64,000 nt of DNA, from contig JAYOKZ010000012.1 of NCBI GenBank assembly GCA_038120095.1, positions 1 through 64,000 of the forward strand, written 5' to 3'. Position numbers and translations under genes: made by a program. The notes below the pieces were generated by a model. It saw only the letters and a list, made by a program, of their open reading frames with translations. It ran no database searches and had not been told where the DNA came from. Source of the DNA: UBA2589 sp038120095. GTDB lineage: Bacteria; Gemmatimonadota; Gemmatimonadetes; Longimicrobiales; Gaopeijiaceae. Shown one piece after another: positions 1 through 8,919 of this stretch; position 1 is the first letter of the stretch, and each line of letters starts with the position of its first letter.

Positions 1-1230
1 GGAGATGAGCGCACCGGGAAGTGCGAGGCTGATGAGCGGTGTCGCGACGAGCGTCGCCGGAATCCCGAGTACGGCAACGCGTTGAAAGTGCCAGGCAACG
101 AACGGCAGCGTCGCGACCGTCGCGGCAACCGCCCCGGCGACACCGGACAGAATCGACGCCGGCAGGTGGGGTATCCGGGACTGCAGCCGCTTGCGGAGCC
201 ACAATTCGAGCGGCCGTGCCCACGCGATCAGGCCGGCCGCGCCCGCAAACGAGAGCTGAAACCCTGCTCCCGAGATGTCGCTCGGCTCGAACCAGAGCAT
301 CACAAGGGCCGCCGTACCAAGTGCCCCCCAGCGGCTCGGCACTCGGCCCAGGTATACGGAAAAAGACGTGAGACCGAAGATCAAAGCCGCGCGACACGCC
401 GCCGTGGGGAAGCCGATGAGCGCTACGTAGCCCGAGGTCACGACGGCAGCGGTAAGCCGACGTCGGCGAAGACCCCACGGCACGGCACGGAGCAGAGCCG
501 ATACGAGGGCAGCGACGATACCGACGTGGAATCCGGAAATTGCCAGAATGTGAGCGATTCCCGCTCCCGCGAATGCATCGCGTACGTCACGGGTCAGACC
601 TTCCGTTCGTGCCAGCGTCAGAGCGGTGACGAGCGGCCCCCGTTCGCCGTAGACTCGGTGGATCGCCCGAACGAGTTCGCCTCGAAACCGGACCATACTC
701 CAGCGGAGTCGCAGCCATGGCGCCGCATGGTCGGCACCCACATCCGGCTCGATCGCAGTGGCCGAGAACCACGGCCCATGGGTGCCTTCGCGCATGGCGC
801 CCCGAACTCGTACGGACTGCCCTGCACGGATGGAATGACCTCCGGGGATCGACCCTTCGGAGGAGCGCAGCACCACAGTCAACTCACCGCAATCATCGTG
901 GCGGACGAGGCGCGCCCGGTCCGTGAGGGGTGGAGCGAGAAACCTGCCGCGTAGAACCTCTCGTGCCACACAGGTCGACGTATCCCGCTGCATCTCCGCA
1001 GCCCGGGTCGCGAACCCCGCCAGCGTCCCCGACGCCGCCGTCAGGAGCAGAGCGGCGCGAAGGGATATGAGACCTCGCGATAGCTGGCTGGGCCACAGAA
1101 TCGAGCCCAGGAGAGTGAGGACGGCGACCGGCACCGGAACAGCCATGAGGCCCGCCGTGACTCCGGCACCGTAGGCCAGAGCCAGGCGCGCGATCGGCGC
1201 CGTCGTCACCTCAGACGGCCGACCCCGCAT
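1..1230 (-). CDS. comEC: ComEC/Rec2-type DNA uptake channel, C-terminal part missing at the left edge
   Basis: Reading the minus strand from an ATG at 1230 gives 410 open codons to the window edge, so the C-terminal part lies outside. An N-terminal hydrophobic stretch is followed by a soluble OB-like segment and then the competence domain. The stretch with ILAISGFHVGIV closely matches the hallmark of ComEC, and several membrane segments follow. In the family, ComEC forms the inner-membrane channel that carries single-stranded DNA into the cytoplasm during transformation. A GTG at 1209 is an alternative start; the ATG sits 3 bases after the stop of the preceding gene. Whether a C-terminal metallo-beta-lactamase domain is present cannot be seen. 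It is the last visible gene of the alr-to-comEC run. Confidence 0.88.
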   Translation of the reverse strand, partial: MRGRPSEVTTAPIARLALAYGAGVTAGLMAVPVPVAVLTLLGSILWPSQLSRGLISLRAALLLTAASGTLAGFATRAAEMQRDTSTCVAREVLRGRFLAPPLTDRARLVRHDDCGELTVVLRSSEGSIPGGHSIRAGQSVRVRGAMREGTHGPWFSATAIEPDVGADHAAPWLRLRWSMVRFRGELVRAIHRVYGERGPLVTALTLARTEGLTRDVRDAFAGAGIAHILAISGFHVGIVAALVSALLRAVPWGLRRRRLTAAVVTSGYVALIGFPTAACRAALIFGLTSFSVYLGRVPSRWGALGTAALVMLWFEPSDISGAGFQLSFAGAAGLIAWARPLELWLRKRLQSRIPHLPASILSGVAGAVAATVATLPFVAWHFQRVAVLGIPATLVATPLISLALPGALIS

Positions 1231-1233
1231 TGA

Positions 1234-1566
1234 TCAGATGGAACGTGTCTCCTCCGGTGGGTCCTCGGAGTCGGGGAACAGATCCTGCTGCGAATGGTCG
1301 ACAAAGCGATCTCGCTCTGCACGATCCTCCTCCGCGAGTCGGAGGCGAAGAATCCGGCGCACTTTCAGGTCAGATTGCACACCGGCGACCAGCATGACGA
1401 GCATGCCGACGATCACGCTCCCGAAGGCCACGACGGTCAGGGGAACGCCGTAGAGCGTTGTGAAGCCGAGGCGCAGCGTGACCCGATGACCGGAATTGAG
1501 CGAGGCGAACAGGAGGGATGTCCCGAGCAGGACCACAACGCCGACCCACCCGAGAACGCGATTCAA
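1234..1566 (-). CDS. LapA-domain (DUF1049) small membrane protein
   Basis: This 110-aa protein has two predicted membrane helices, about residues 5-23 and 40-62, with an intervening short segment containing the NSGHRVTLRLGF stretch. That layout is typical of the lipopolysaccharide assembly protein A (LapA, DUF1049) domain. A charged, probably coiled and acidic tail follows. In enterobacteria LapA helps control LpxC levels with LapB; no lapB is seen here, so that role is only a family-level suggestion. The start codon overlaps the miaB stop by 4 bases, and the stop is 3 bases before comEC, so it is likely co-transcribed and translationally coupled. Confidence 0.7.
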   Translation of the reverse strand: MNRVLGWVGVVVLLGTSLLFASLNSGHRVTLRLGFTTLYGVPLTVVAFGSVIVGMLVMLVAGVQSDLKVRRILRLRLAEEDRAERDRFVDHSQQDLFPDSEDPPEETRSI

Positions 1567-3005
1567 GCCAGCGCCGTGACCGGACGAGGCGATCCGACTT
1601 CACTACCCACAAACGTCGCCCCGGTCGTCCTCTCCAGCCTCGCCTGCGTGTAGCCGCCGATCCTTTCTGCGACCCCGTCAAAGACAACGACCTTGTTTCG
1701 GCGCGTTCGTCCCCGGAGTTGCCCCGGGTCACGGCCGTGGTCCTCGATCAAAACCTCTTCGATCCTGCCTACCTCGCGCTCGTTGATCTCATTCTGAATG
1801 CCGCGCGATACCTCGATCAATTCTGCAAGGCGGGCCTGAGCCTCCGCAGGGTCGATGAAGTCACGTTCAGGCAGTCGAGTCGCGGGAGTGCCGTCGCGGA
1901 GGGAGTACTTGTACGTGAACGCGTCGTCGAATCGAACGGTTCTCATGAAGTCGAGTGTGTCACGGAATTCCGCATCGGTCTCACCGGGGAAGGCCACGAT
2001 CACATCGGTCGAGAGAGCGATGTCCGGCACGGCAGCCCGTACCATGTCGACCTTTTCCAGCAGGATCTCGACCGTGTACCTCCGCAGCATACGCTTGAGC
2101 GTTCGATTGTTCCCGGCCTGCGCGGGAAGGTGGAGCTGCTCGCACACTGCAGCCTCGGTCGCCATGACCTCCACCAGCTCCTCGTTGACATCTCTGGGGT
2201 GGGGCGAGGTAAAACGGACGCGCCGGATCCCGTCGACCCGAGCAACCCGCCGCAGCAGCTCCGGGAACGGCACATCGTCCCATACGTACGAATTCACCGT
2301 TTGACCGAGCAACGTGATCTCGGTAACGCCCTGCTCGGATAGGGCACGAACCTCGGCCAGCACTTCGGGGGCCGACCGGTTCTTCTCACCACCTCTCACG
2401 TAGGGAACGATGCAATACGTGCACCGGTGATCACATCCTCGCTGAATCGGAACCCACGCACTCGGACCCTTCGCTCGGCGTTGCTCGAGCCCCTGGTAGT
2501 TCTCGTCCATGTCGAGCTGGAGCACGGCCAACTGGGGCCCTCTCTTACGCCCCGCACCGATCACTTCGATCTCCGTTGCCGCCACCCCGCCCCCACCGCG
2601 GTCGGGATCATCCGCCCTCGCAGGCAGAGATCGTCCCTTTTCCAGGCGATCCAGGGTTTCGGGAAGCCCACGGTATCCGTCCGGCCCCATGACAATGTCC
2701 ACGTACGGAGCCTGCTCCAGAAGGGTGCTTCCCATGCGCTGGGCCATGCAGCCCGTGACACCGATGACCATCTCCGGCCGCTCCCGCTTGAGGCCGTTGA
2801 GCTGAGACACCCGACCAAGCACACGCTTTTCCGCATGCTCTCGTATCGCGCACGTGTTCACCAGGACGACGTCCGCATCCTCAGGACGCCCGACGATGTC
2901 ATACCCCGAACGCTCGAGAATGCCTTCCATCAGCTCGCCATCACTGATGTTCATCTGACACCCGTACGTCTCGACGTAGGCGCGTTTGGGCGGGGTCGTG
3001 TTCAT
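1563..3005 (-). CDS. miaB: tRNA-2-methylthio-N6-dimethylallyladenosine synthase MiaB
   Basis: This 480-aa radical SAM methylthiotransferase has the three N-terminal cluster cysteines C16, C52 and C86 of the UPF0004 domain. The radical SAM motif C191-x3-C195-x2-C198 follows, and a C-terminal TRAM-like region. MiaB adds a methylthio group at C2 of i6A37 in tRNAs reading UNN codons, using two 4Fe-4S clusters and SAM. The sequence between residues 145 and 175 includes a DENY(Q)GL stretch usual for MiaB rather than RimO. The ATG overlaps the mtaB stop by 4 bases, and the miaB stop overlaps the next start by 4 bases, which points to tight coupling. Two methylthiotransferases of different tRNA specificity are therefore made from one transcript. 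Confidence 0.93.
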   Translation of the reverse strand: MNTTPPKRAYVETYGCQMNISDGELMEGILERSGYDIVGRPEDADVVLVNTCAIREHAEKRVLGRVSQLNGLKRERPEMVIGVTGCMAQRMGSTLLEQAPYVDIVMGPDGYRGLPETLDRLEKGRSLPARADDPDRGGGGVAATEIEVIGAGRKRGPQLAVLQLDMDENYQGLEQRRAKGPSAWVPIQRGCDHRCTYCIVPYVRGGEKNRSAPEVLAEVRALSEQGVTEITLLGQTVNSYVWDDVPFPELLRRVARVDGIRRVRFTSPHPRDVNEELVEVMATEAAVCEQLHLPAQAGNNRTLKRMLRRYTVEILLEKVDMVRAAVPDIALSTDVIVAFPGETDAEFRDTLDFMRTVRFDDAFTYKYSLRDGTPATRLPERDFIDPAEAQARLAELIEVSRGIQNEINEREVGRIEEVLIEDHGRDPGQLRGRTRRNKVVVFDGVAERIGGYTQARLERTTGATFVGSEVGSPRPVTALA

Positions 3006-4357
3006 GCTTGAGAAAACGCAGAATCCTGGGGCACTGCAATATACAGATCGTCCGGATCGCCACGCAGGGTGCCGGTGACGACGGCCGCGTGAGACCCGAA
3101 ACCTCGCAGCACAGGCAACGAATCGGCAGAGCCATGGTCTCCCTGACCACGTACACGAACGCGCAGGTAGTCCCCTGTCAGTCCCGTACCTCCGTCGCCC
3201 TCCAGCACAACGGATGCAACGGTGCCCGCACGCTTCGCGCGATACGACAAACCGTGGTCAAGAGCCACCTCCCGGAGCTGGCGGGCGCGTTCACCGGCGA
3301 TTCGCTGCGGTACGGGAGAGTCCAGCATCTCGGCAGCCGTGTTCTTGCGCGGCGAGAACGGGAAGACATGCAGGTACGTGAAGGGGAGTTCCTCCACGAG
3401 CAGCCTCGTATCGCGATGATGTTCGTCGGTCTCGCCTGGAAAGCCCGTGATCACGTCAGCTCCCAGACCCAACGGGTCCACCCTCTCTGCGATCTCGAGC
3501 GCCCGAATCCGGTACTGCTCTCGCGTGTGCCACCGCCGCATCCGTCGAAGGACGGGATCGGAACCGCTCTGCAGAGGCATGTGGAGGTGGGGAGCCAGGC
3601 GACCACCGGACGACGCCATCAACTCGATGAGCAGATCGTCCACCTCCGTGGCCTCCACACTCCCGATGCGGAATCGCGTGTCCGGAACATCGTCGAGCAG
3701 ACGGGCACACAGTTTCGAAAGGCTCGACGCAGGCTCCAGATCGATCCCGTAGTGGCCGATATGGATCCCCGTGATGACCAATTCCGCGTGGTGCTGAGCC
3801 ATCAGTCGCGCTTCCGCAATCACGTCCTCGGGACGACGCGAGCGTGACGTTCCCCGTGCGAGTCGGGTCGCGCAAAAAGAGCACTTCCGGTCGCATCCAT
3901 CCTGCACCTTCAGCCATCCCCGAGCCGCCCCCAGCCTCGTCTGCAGAAGTTCCCCCCCCACGGGCTCGTGGTCGATCCGGTCCAACGAGGAGCGCACCTG
4001 AATCTGTGTCAGACCTCCGAAACCCTGACGCTCCACGGCACTGGCTACCTGCACGGGATCGTGCCCGGCAATCACATCCACGACCCCGTCCATCGTGTCG
4101 TATTCCACGTGGCTCAGAGCCGCGGAACACCCCGCGACCACAACCCGGATGTCCGGTCGCTCGCGACGAACTCGACGGATGAATCGGCGAGCCTCCGCGT
4201 CAGCCTGATTCGTCACAGTGCATGTGTTGACGATCATCACATCGGCATCCAGTGCCGCAGAAGCCGTCACAGCGCCGCGTGCCTCGACCTCCTGACGCAT
4301 GCGCTCAGTGTCGTACTGATTCGCCTTGCAGCCGAACGTGTGGTAGTGGACGCGCAC
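3002..4357 (-). CDS. mtaB: tRNA t6A37 methylthiotransferase MtaB
   Basis: This 451-aa protein belongs to the same radical SAM methylthiotransferase superfamily as MiaB but to the MtaB (YqeV) branch. It starts with an FGCKANQYD motif holding C10, followed by NTCTVT with C46 and AGCSA with C77. The radical SAM motif is C155-x3-C159-x2-C162. MtaB converts t6A37 to ms2t6A37 in ANN-decoding tRNAs. RimO is less likely because of the N-terminal motif and the DGCDRKCSFC context. It lies 12 bases downstream of the barrel-protein gene and overlaps miaB by 4 bases, so the four genes probably share a transcript. Confidence 0.9.
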   Translation of the reverse strand: MRVHYHTFGCKANQYDTERMRQEVEARGAVTASAALDADVMIVNTCTVTNQADAEARRFIRRVRRERPDIRVVVAGCSAALSHVEYDTMDGVVDVIAGHDPVQVASAVERQGFGGLTQIQVRSSLDRIDHEPVGGELLQTRLGAARGWLKVQDGCDRKCSFCATRLARGTSRSRRPEDVIAEARLMAQHHAELVITGIHIGHYGIDLEPASSLSKLCARLLDDVPDTRFRIGSVEATEVDDLLIELMASSGGRLAPHLHMPLQSGSDPVLRRMRRWHTREQYRIRALEIAERVDPLGLGADVITGFPGETDEHHRDTRLLVEELPFTYLHVFPFSPRKNTAAEMLDSPVPQRIAGERARQLREVALDHGLSYRAKRAGTVASVVLEGDGGTGLTGDYLRVRVRGQGDHGSADSLPVLRGFGSHAAVVTGTLRGDPDDLYIAVPQDSAFSQA

Positions 4358-4369
4358 CGGGGGTGCTGA

Positions 4370-5554
4370 TCAGAAGCCGGAGGTCAGGAGCGAGAGCGTT
4401 GCCCTCCAGAATTGTTCGCTGAGGTTCGAGCTGTTTCTCTGCCCCCTCTCGATGGACAGGTCCAGCGCGGCCAGAACCACTCCGGCCGTCTCGTTCAGCG
4501 TCAGACCGAATCCTCCCGAGAACGTTCGCTCCGTGACGGATTCGTCCTCGAACGCGAATGGGAGGCCAACCCTCCGAAACCCGAAGCGCAACGGTGCATC
4601 CCTGCCGAAGAGTCGCGCGCGCGAAAGCTCAACCCCCAGCCCGAAACCGCTTCCGCTCCCCGCGAACCCACCATTCAACTGGTCCTGCGCGCTGGACCAG
4701 TCCGCGAGCACGGCACTCCCGTGAACCAGGATACTCGGTCCGACATTCGCAGTCGCGCCTACACGGAGGTGGACCGGGAGCGCAAAGGTGCGATCGGATC
4801 CACGCGTATCCTCGGACGCCGTCCCACTCAGTTGCGTGGGGACCTGAACACTGGCGGCGACCCGGAGCCCGTCGAGCTCAGCCGAGCCACCCGCCGACAG
4901 CGACCACCCCGTCCATGACCAGACTCCGGCCTCCACGTACGTGTCGACGTTCCCCGCCTCACCCTCTTCGCCATAGGTTCGCTCGAGCGTGCGGTCCAGG
5001 CTGCCCGCATACCGACCGATGCTCAGGCCCGCGGAGAAACGCTCTCCCAGCGTGCGGGCGAATCCGAGCGTGACCGTGGACACGGCGCCATCCTGATCGA
5101 ACGCATCGGACGTGCGGACGGGCCCGTCACCCAGGTCGGTCTCTCCGACCCGCGTAACCTCATACGTCTGGTCGAGGAACGAGCCGATCTGGATCGACGC
5201 CATGCCACCAAGGATCGGGTACCCGATACCCATAAGCGGAAAGCGATTCCCCTGGACGGTACCCGACCGGTCTCCAGCGGCCGAGTAATCGACCCAGCTC
5301 GGCGAAGCGACCATGACGCCCGTGGAAATGCCGAGGCGGGCGAGTGCCCCCGGGTCGGACGGCATCATCGACCTGCCGTTCAGCCCGATCCCCATGCTCC
5401 CCAGGGCGCGGGCCCGACCATCGAGGGCCTCGACGGTTGTCCCGAGGCCCGCCGCGTTGAAGAGCGATTGGCCATGAATCGAGACCGAGGAGACCGCCAG
5501 GACGGCAACCGCCATGGTCGCAGCACGTGAGATCCTCCGCATGAATCTGCTCAT
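4370..5554 (-). CDS. Outer-membrane beta-barrel protein of the PorV/FadL-like type
   Basis: The 394-aa product starts with a basic n-region and a hydrophobic stretch ending at HGQS, a convincing Sec signal peptide. The mature protein opens with a conserved-looking segment (RARALGSMGIGLNG, then a DPGALA turn) of the kind found in PorV/PorQ and FadL-like barrels. It then alternates short amphipathic strands with Gly/Ser turns to the end, finishing in an aromatic residue (SGF), a barrel-insertion-like terminus. The start overlaps the preceding lipoprotein gene by 4 bases, suggesting the two act together at the outer membrane. The cargo or substrate is not evident; a secretion-associated or transport barrel are both possible. 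Confidence 0.65.
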   Translation of the reverse strand: MSRFMRRISRAATMAVAVLAVSSVSIHGQSLFNAAGLGTTVEALDGRARALGSMGIGLNGRSMMPSDPGALARLGISTGVMVASPSWVDYSAAGDRSGTVQGNRFPLMGIGYPILGGMASIQIGSFLDQTYEVTRVGETDLGDGPVRTSDAFDQDGAVSTVTLGFARTLGERFSAGLSIGRYAGSLDRTLERTYGEEGEAGNVDTYVEAGVWSWTGWSLSAGGSAELDGLRVAASVQVPTQLSGTASEDTRGSDRTFALPVHLRVGATANVGPSILVHGSAVLADWSSAQDQLNGGFAGSGSGFGLGVELSRARLFGRDAPLRFGFRRVGLPFAFEDESVTERTFSGGFGLTLNETAGVVLAALDLSIERGQRNSSNLSEQFWRATLSLLTSGF

Positions 5555-6921
5555 GGAAGCTCTACCGGTGGGCCGATCGTGAGGACAAGCCTGAGAAACG
5601 GTTCGGCGGCCGACTGGGGACCCTCGAAGGACGCAAAGGTGATGGAGAACGGCTCGATCACCGAGAGCAACGCGAGCGTCTCAGGCGTTGGGTTTCCGCT
5701 GGCGTCGGTTCCGCGCAGGCGATCCCGCGCATAACCGGTGAACGGAATCTCGATCTCTAGTCCCGGCTCGGATCCGAACGCCTCCGGCGCGACGGACCGT
5801 CCGAACGGACTCACGATCAGGGATACCCCGAGGGGGGACTTCGGCATGGCCGCGCGGTTCAGCACCGGACGGACATCCAGACGAATCGAATCGGTCGGCT
5901 GGAACGCGGCTTCCGTGGCACGACTCGTGAGCACCAGAGCCGCGTACGAGATCTCGCCGGGTGAAAGTTCATGAGGGCAACGAACGACCGCACAGAAATC
6001 CGGGAGGTTGTCGAGGATCTCCGGGATGTTCACATCCAGGATCGTGCGCCACGAAGGGGCCCCGCCGATCCGGACCCCATCGGGAGGAGGCTGGGGGAAC
6101 GGATTATAGATGAACGTCGAACCACGCGTAACAGCGGTCAGCTCGATGATCGTGTCCGGGTTGCTGCTGGGTCGCGCATCCAGCCGGACAACCGCCTTCG
6201 AGAGAGAGAGCCGCTCGCCCGAGTCGAGAATCTCGATTCGTGCTCCCGCACTGAGGTCTGTCGTGTCCGCCCACGCCGCGACTTCCGCGGAGTCGAGTAC
6301 GAACACGGCGGTGTCCCCGACCAAAGGATCCCAGACGGTCTGTGCGACGGGTAGGACAACCCCGCCCCCGGCCTCACTCCACGGCCTCTCGTCGTTGATC
6401 GTATCAACCGCAAAGTCCCAGGAAGCCGTCGTTTGGTCCCATTCTTCGGTAATCGCTCCCAGAGCGAGGGTCACCGCCCCCGAATTCGTACTCTCGATCG
6501 TATCGAAGAACGCGACGAAACGGCCCCCGAGAATGGTCAGCGTCGAATCCGGACGCGACGCCCCGGTCGTGTCCTGAACCGTGGCGACCCGCGGGTAGGA
6601 CCCGATTCGCAGAAGAGTTCGGGCGTCGAGAGTTCCCGCAAAGTCCTCCGCCAGCACGCCCTGTCCGATGTCCTCGGCGGATCCGTATCCGCCGAAGACT
6701 TCGAGATTCGACGCGAACGCCGACCATGGAATTTCCACGGTGACCGTGATCGGGGCGCCCGGAAGAGCGTCGTCGTTCAACGCGACCGGTGTCTGCTCCT
6801 GACACCCCACTCCAAACATGATTGCGAAGCCCAGCGCGGCTGCGGCCCAACCTTTCCGATGTGCTACGAGAACGCTCAAGGACCCGCTCTTCCACCTGAA
6901 TGAGGCACTGTTCACACGCAT
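5551..6921 (-). CDS. Uncharacterised lipoprotein, probably partner of the adjacent barrel protein
   Basis: The 456-aa product has a hydrophobic N-terminal helix ending in the lipobox FGVGC near residue 40, so it is predicted to be a lipoprotein. The rest is Asp/Thr/Val-rich and looks all-beta, with no motif I recognise. A short CAVVRC segment near residue 310 could form a disulfide. The basic stretch before the helix is long, so a start a few codons further in is possible. The 5' end overlaps alr by 10 bases, and the 3' end overlaps the barrel-protein gene by 4 bases. The lipoprotein and barrel pair looks like an outer-membrane unit of unknown function embedded among housekeeping genes. Confidence 0.55.
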   Translation of the reverse strand: MRVNSASFRWKSGSLSVLVAHRKGWAAAALGFAIMFGVGCQEQTPVALNDDALPGAPITVTVEIPWSAFASNLEVFGGYGSAEDIGQGVLAEDFAGTLDARTLLRIGSYPRVATVQDTTGASRPDSTLTILGGRFVAFFDTIESTNSGAVTLALGAITEEWDQTTASWDFAVDTINDERPWSEAGGGVVLPVAQTVWDPLVGDTAVFVLDSAEVAAWADTTDLSAGARIEILDSGERLSLSKAVVRLDARPSSNPDTIIELTAVTRGSTFIYNPFPQPPPDGVRIGGAPSWRTILDVNIPEILDNLPDFCAVVRCPHELSPGEISYAALVLTSRATEAAFQPTDSIRLDVRPVLNRAAMPKSPLGVSLIVSPFGRSVAPEAFGSEPGLEIEIPFTGYARDRLRGTDASGNPTPETLALLSVIEPFSITFASFEGPQSAAEPFLRLVLTIGPPVELP

Positions 6922-8048
6922 TTGTCCGTCCAGACCCGTGGCAAGCGCTGCGTCAGCCCGGTGAGGATCTCATAACTGATCGTCCCCGACTCGGCCGCAA
7001 CGTCATCCAACCCGCGTTGGGCATCGTCCACCGACCCGACCAACGTCGCCACGTCCCCTTCCCGGGCCGACGCTACGTTCGTGATGTCTACCACTGTGAC
7101 GTCCATCGAGATCCGCCCAATCACGGGGACTACCGTACCCTGCAAGATCGCACCACCGCGGTTCGAAAGCGCCCTCGGTAGTCCGTCGCCGTATCCGATC
7201 GAGAGTGTGCCCCATCGTTCGTGTCGCGACGAACTGTAGGTGGAGCCATATCCGAGTGTCGTTCCCGGAGGGACCGAACGAACGAGCGCCACGCGAGCAT
7301 GGAGAGACACGACCGGTCGCGGGTTCAGCTGACCCGGGCCAACTCCCCCACCGTACAGAAAAATGCCCGGCCGAACGACGGTACGCGCGATTTCAGGAGC
7401 GCGAAACACCCCGGCGCTGTTGAGCACATGAACGGCCACGTCCTCGCCGCCGTCACCACGCTCCCGCACGATCTGCTCGGCGAGGTCGGCGAAACGGTCC
7501 CATTGGACGCGGACGCTCCGTTCGTCCTCGTCAGCGGAGTGGAGGTGCGTGTAGCAGCCAACGCAGCACGCGTTCGGCAAGCCACCCGCCGCGACCGGCA
7601 GCCAGACCCCTGCCGTTCGCCAGTCGAAGCCACTGCGCCCCATGCCCGTATCGACGTCGACGTGGTACTCGGCTCTCACGCCGACCCCTCGAGCGACCTC
7701 GTCCAGGTGGCGAATCCCGTCTTCGCTGGACATGGAGAGCTGCAGCTGGTGGCGTACCGCACGGTCCACGTCGCCGCGCGGGGTCGGACTGCACACCACG
7801 ATCCGACCGTCGAAGCCCGCCTCGCGCAACTCGACCCCCTCCGCGACCGCCGAGACACCGAAGCCCCATGGACCCAGTGGCTGCAGCGTTTGCACGACCC
7901 GCTCAACGCCGAGGCCGTAGGCGTTCGCCTTGACCATCGGCAGCACGCCGGTGCCGGGTCCGACGTGATCGCGAACGCGCACGTAGTTGTCCCGCAGAGC
8001 ATCGGCTCGCACTTCTACCCAGGCCCGAGCCTTCGAATTCGTTGACAT
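6912..8048 (-). CDS. alr: Alanine racemase
   Basis: This 378-aa PLP enzyme makes D-alanine for peptidoglycan. The PLP-lysine motif VKANAYGLG lies near residue 38, and the second catalytic residue, a tyrosine, sits in SIGYGDGLPRAL in the C-terminal domain. The barrel and beta-domain spacing match fold-type III alanine racemases. I start at the ATG at 8048 (MSTNSKARAW), because the open frame upstream runs into the divergent mazG promoter region and encodes an implausible hydrophobic leader. It heads a minus-strand run containing the lipoprotein, barrel protein, mtaB, miaB, lapA-like and comEC genes. The 97-base gap to mazG must hold both divergent promoters. Confidence 0.92.
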   Translation of the reverse strand: MSTNSKARAWVEVRADALRDNYVRVRDHVGPGTGVLPMVKANAYGLGVERVVQTLQPLGPWGFGVSAVAEGVELREAGFDGRIVVCSPTPRGDVDRAVRHQLQLSMSSEDGIRHLDEVARGVGVRAEYHVDVDTGMGRSGFDWRTAGVWLPVAAGGLPNACCVGCYTHLHSADEDERSVRVQWDRFADLAEQIVRERGDGGEDVAVHVLNSAGVFRAPEIARTVVRPGIFLYGGGVGPGQLNPRPVVSLHARVALVRSVPPGTTLGYGSTYSSSRHERWGTLSIGYGDGLPRALSNRGGAILQGTVVPVIGRISMDVTVVDITNVASAREGDVATLVGSVDDAQRGLDDVAAESGTISYEILTGLTQRLPRVWTDKCV

Positions 8049-8145
8049 GAGACCTGAAAGATGCCAGAAACAGGTCGCTCCGACGACCCCCCAGACGGTC
8101 CTCCGGGCAAACCCAAGAGGAGTCAAGCGCAGTGCACGGACGACT

Positions 8146-8919
8146 ATGAAGACAAGCGAAAAGACTGACATTCCCTCGGGTCCCGGAAGCCTGGACCGTG
8201 CGCTCGGCCTGGTACGCTTCCTTCGAAAGGAGTGTCCGTGGGACGCGAAGCAGACCGCCGAGTCATTGATTCCACACCTGCTCGAGGAGGCTCACGAGGT
8301 CGTCGATGCGATCCGTGATGGTGATGTCCTTGAGCTCGAAGGCGAGCTTGGCGACCTCCTGCTGAACCTCGCGTTTCAGATTGTCGTGGCGGAAGAACGG
8401 GGCGACCTCGACGCAACGTCAGTCTACAACCGCCTCGAGGCGAAGATGATTGCCCGACACCCACACATCTTCGGGACCGGAGAACCGCGTAGTTGGGAAG
8501 AGCTCAAGGCGGATGAGCGTGCAGAGGGCGAGAGTGTGCTCAGCGGGCTCGCGAAGGGGCTCGATCCACTGACGCGCTCTCACCGTATTCAGGAGCGGGT
8601 TGCCGCCGTGGGATTCGACTGGGATGACGCGGAGGGCGCTCTGGACAAGGTTGCCGAGGAACTGCAGGAGACGAGGGAGGAGCTCGGCTCCGACAACTTC
8701 GAAGAAGAAGTGGGTGACCTGCTCTTTGCGTGTGTCAACGTCGCCCGCCTGGGGGGCGCTCACCCGACCACGGCGCTCGCACGAGCCAACACGAAATTCG
8801 TCCGACGTTTTCAGGAGCTCGAGCTGCGGGCCCGCGACCGCGGTCTGGAACTGGCGACCGCAGGACTGGCGACCCTCGACGGACTGTGGCAGGAAGTGAA
8901 GGCCGAGGAGCGTCAGTAG
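8146..8919 (+). CDS. mazG: Nucleoside triphosphate pyrophosphohydrolase MazG
   Basis: The 257-aa protein has two tandem MazG repeats. The first carries the CPWDAKQTAESLIPHLLEEAHEVVDAI block, with the EExxE-type metal-binding acidic residues. The second has EELQETREEL and EEVGDLLFACVN. MazG hydrolyses (d)NTPs to the monophosphate and pyrophosphate, acting as a house-cleaning enzyme and modulator of stringent response nucleotides. I chose the ATG at 8146; the longer upstream frame overlaps alr and is not family-like. An AAGAGGAG stretch lies about 24 bases upstream, too far to be an ideal ribosome site. The 3' end overlaps the convergent dehydrogenase gene by 7 bases. It is an isolated plus-strand gene among minus-strand genes. 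Confidence 0.9.
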   Translation: MKTSEKTDIPSGPGSLDRALGLVRFLRKECPWDAKQTAESLIPHLLEEAHEVVDAIRDGDVLELEGELGDLLLNLAFQIVVAEERGDLDATSVYNRLEAKMIARHPHIFGTGEPRSWEELKADERAEGESVLSGLAKGLDPLTRSHRIQERVAAVGFDWDDAEGALDKVAEELQETREELGSDNFEEEVGDLLFACVNVARLGGAHPTTALARANTKFVRRFQELELRARDRGLELATAGLATLDGLWQEVKAEERQ

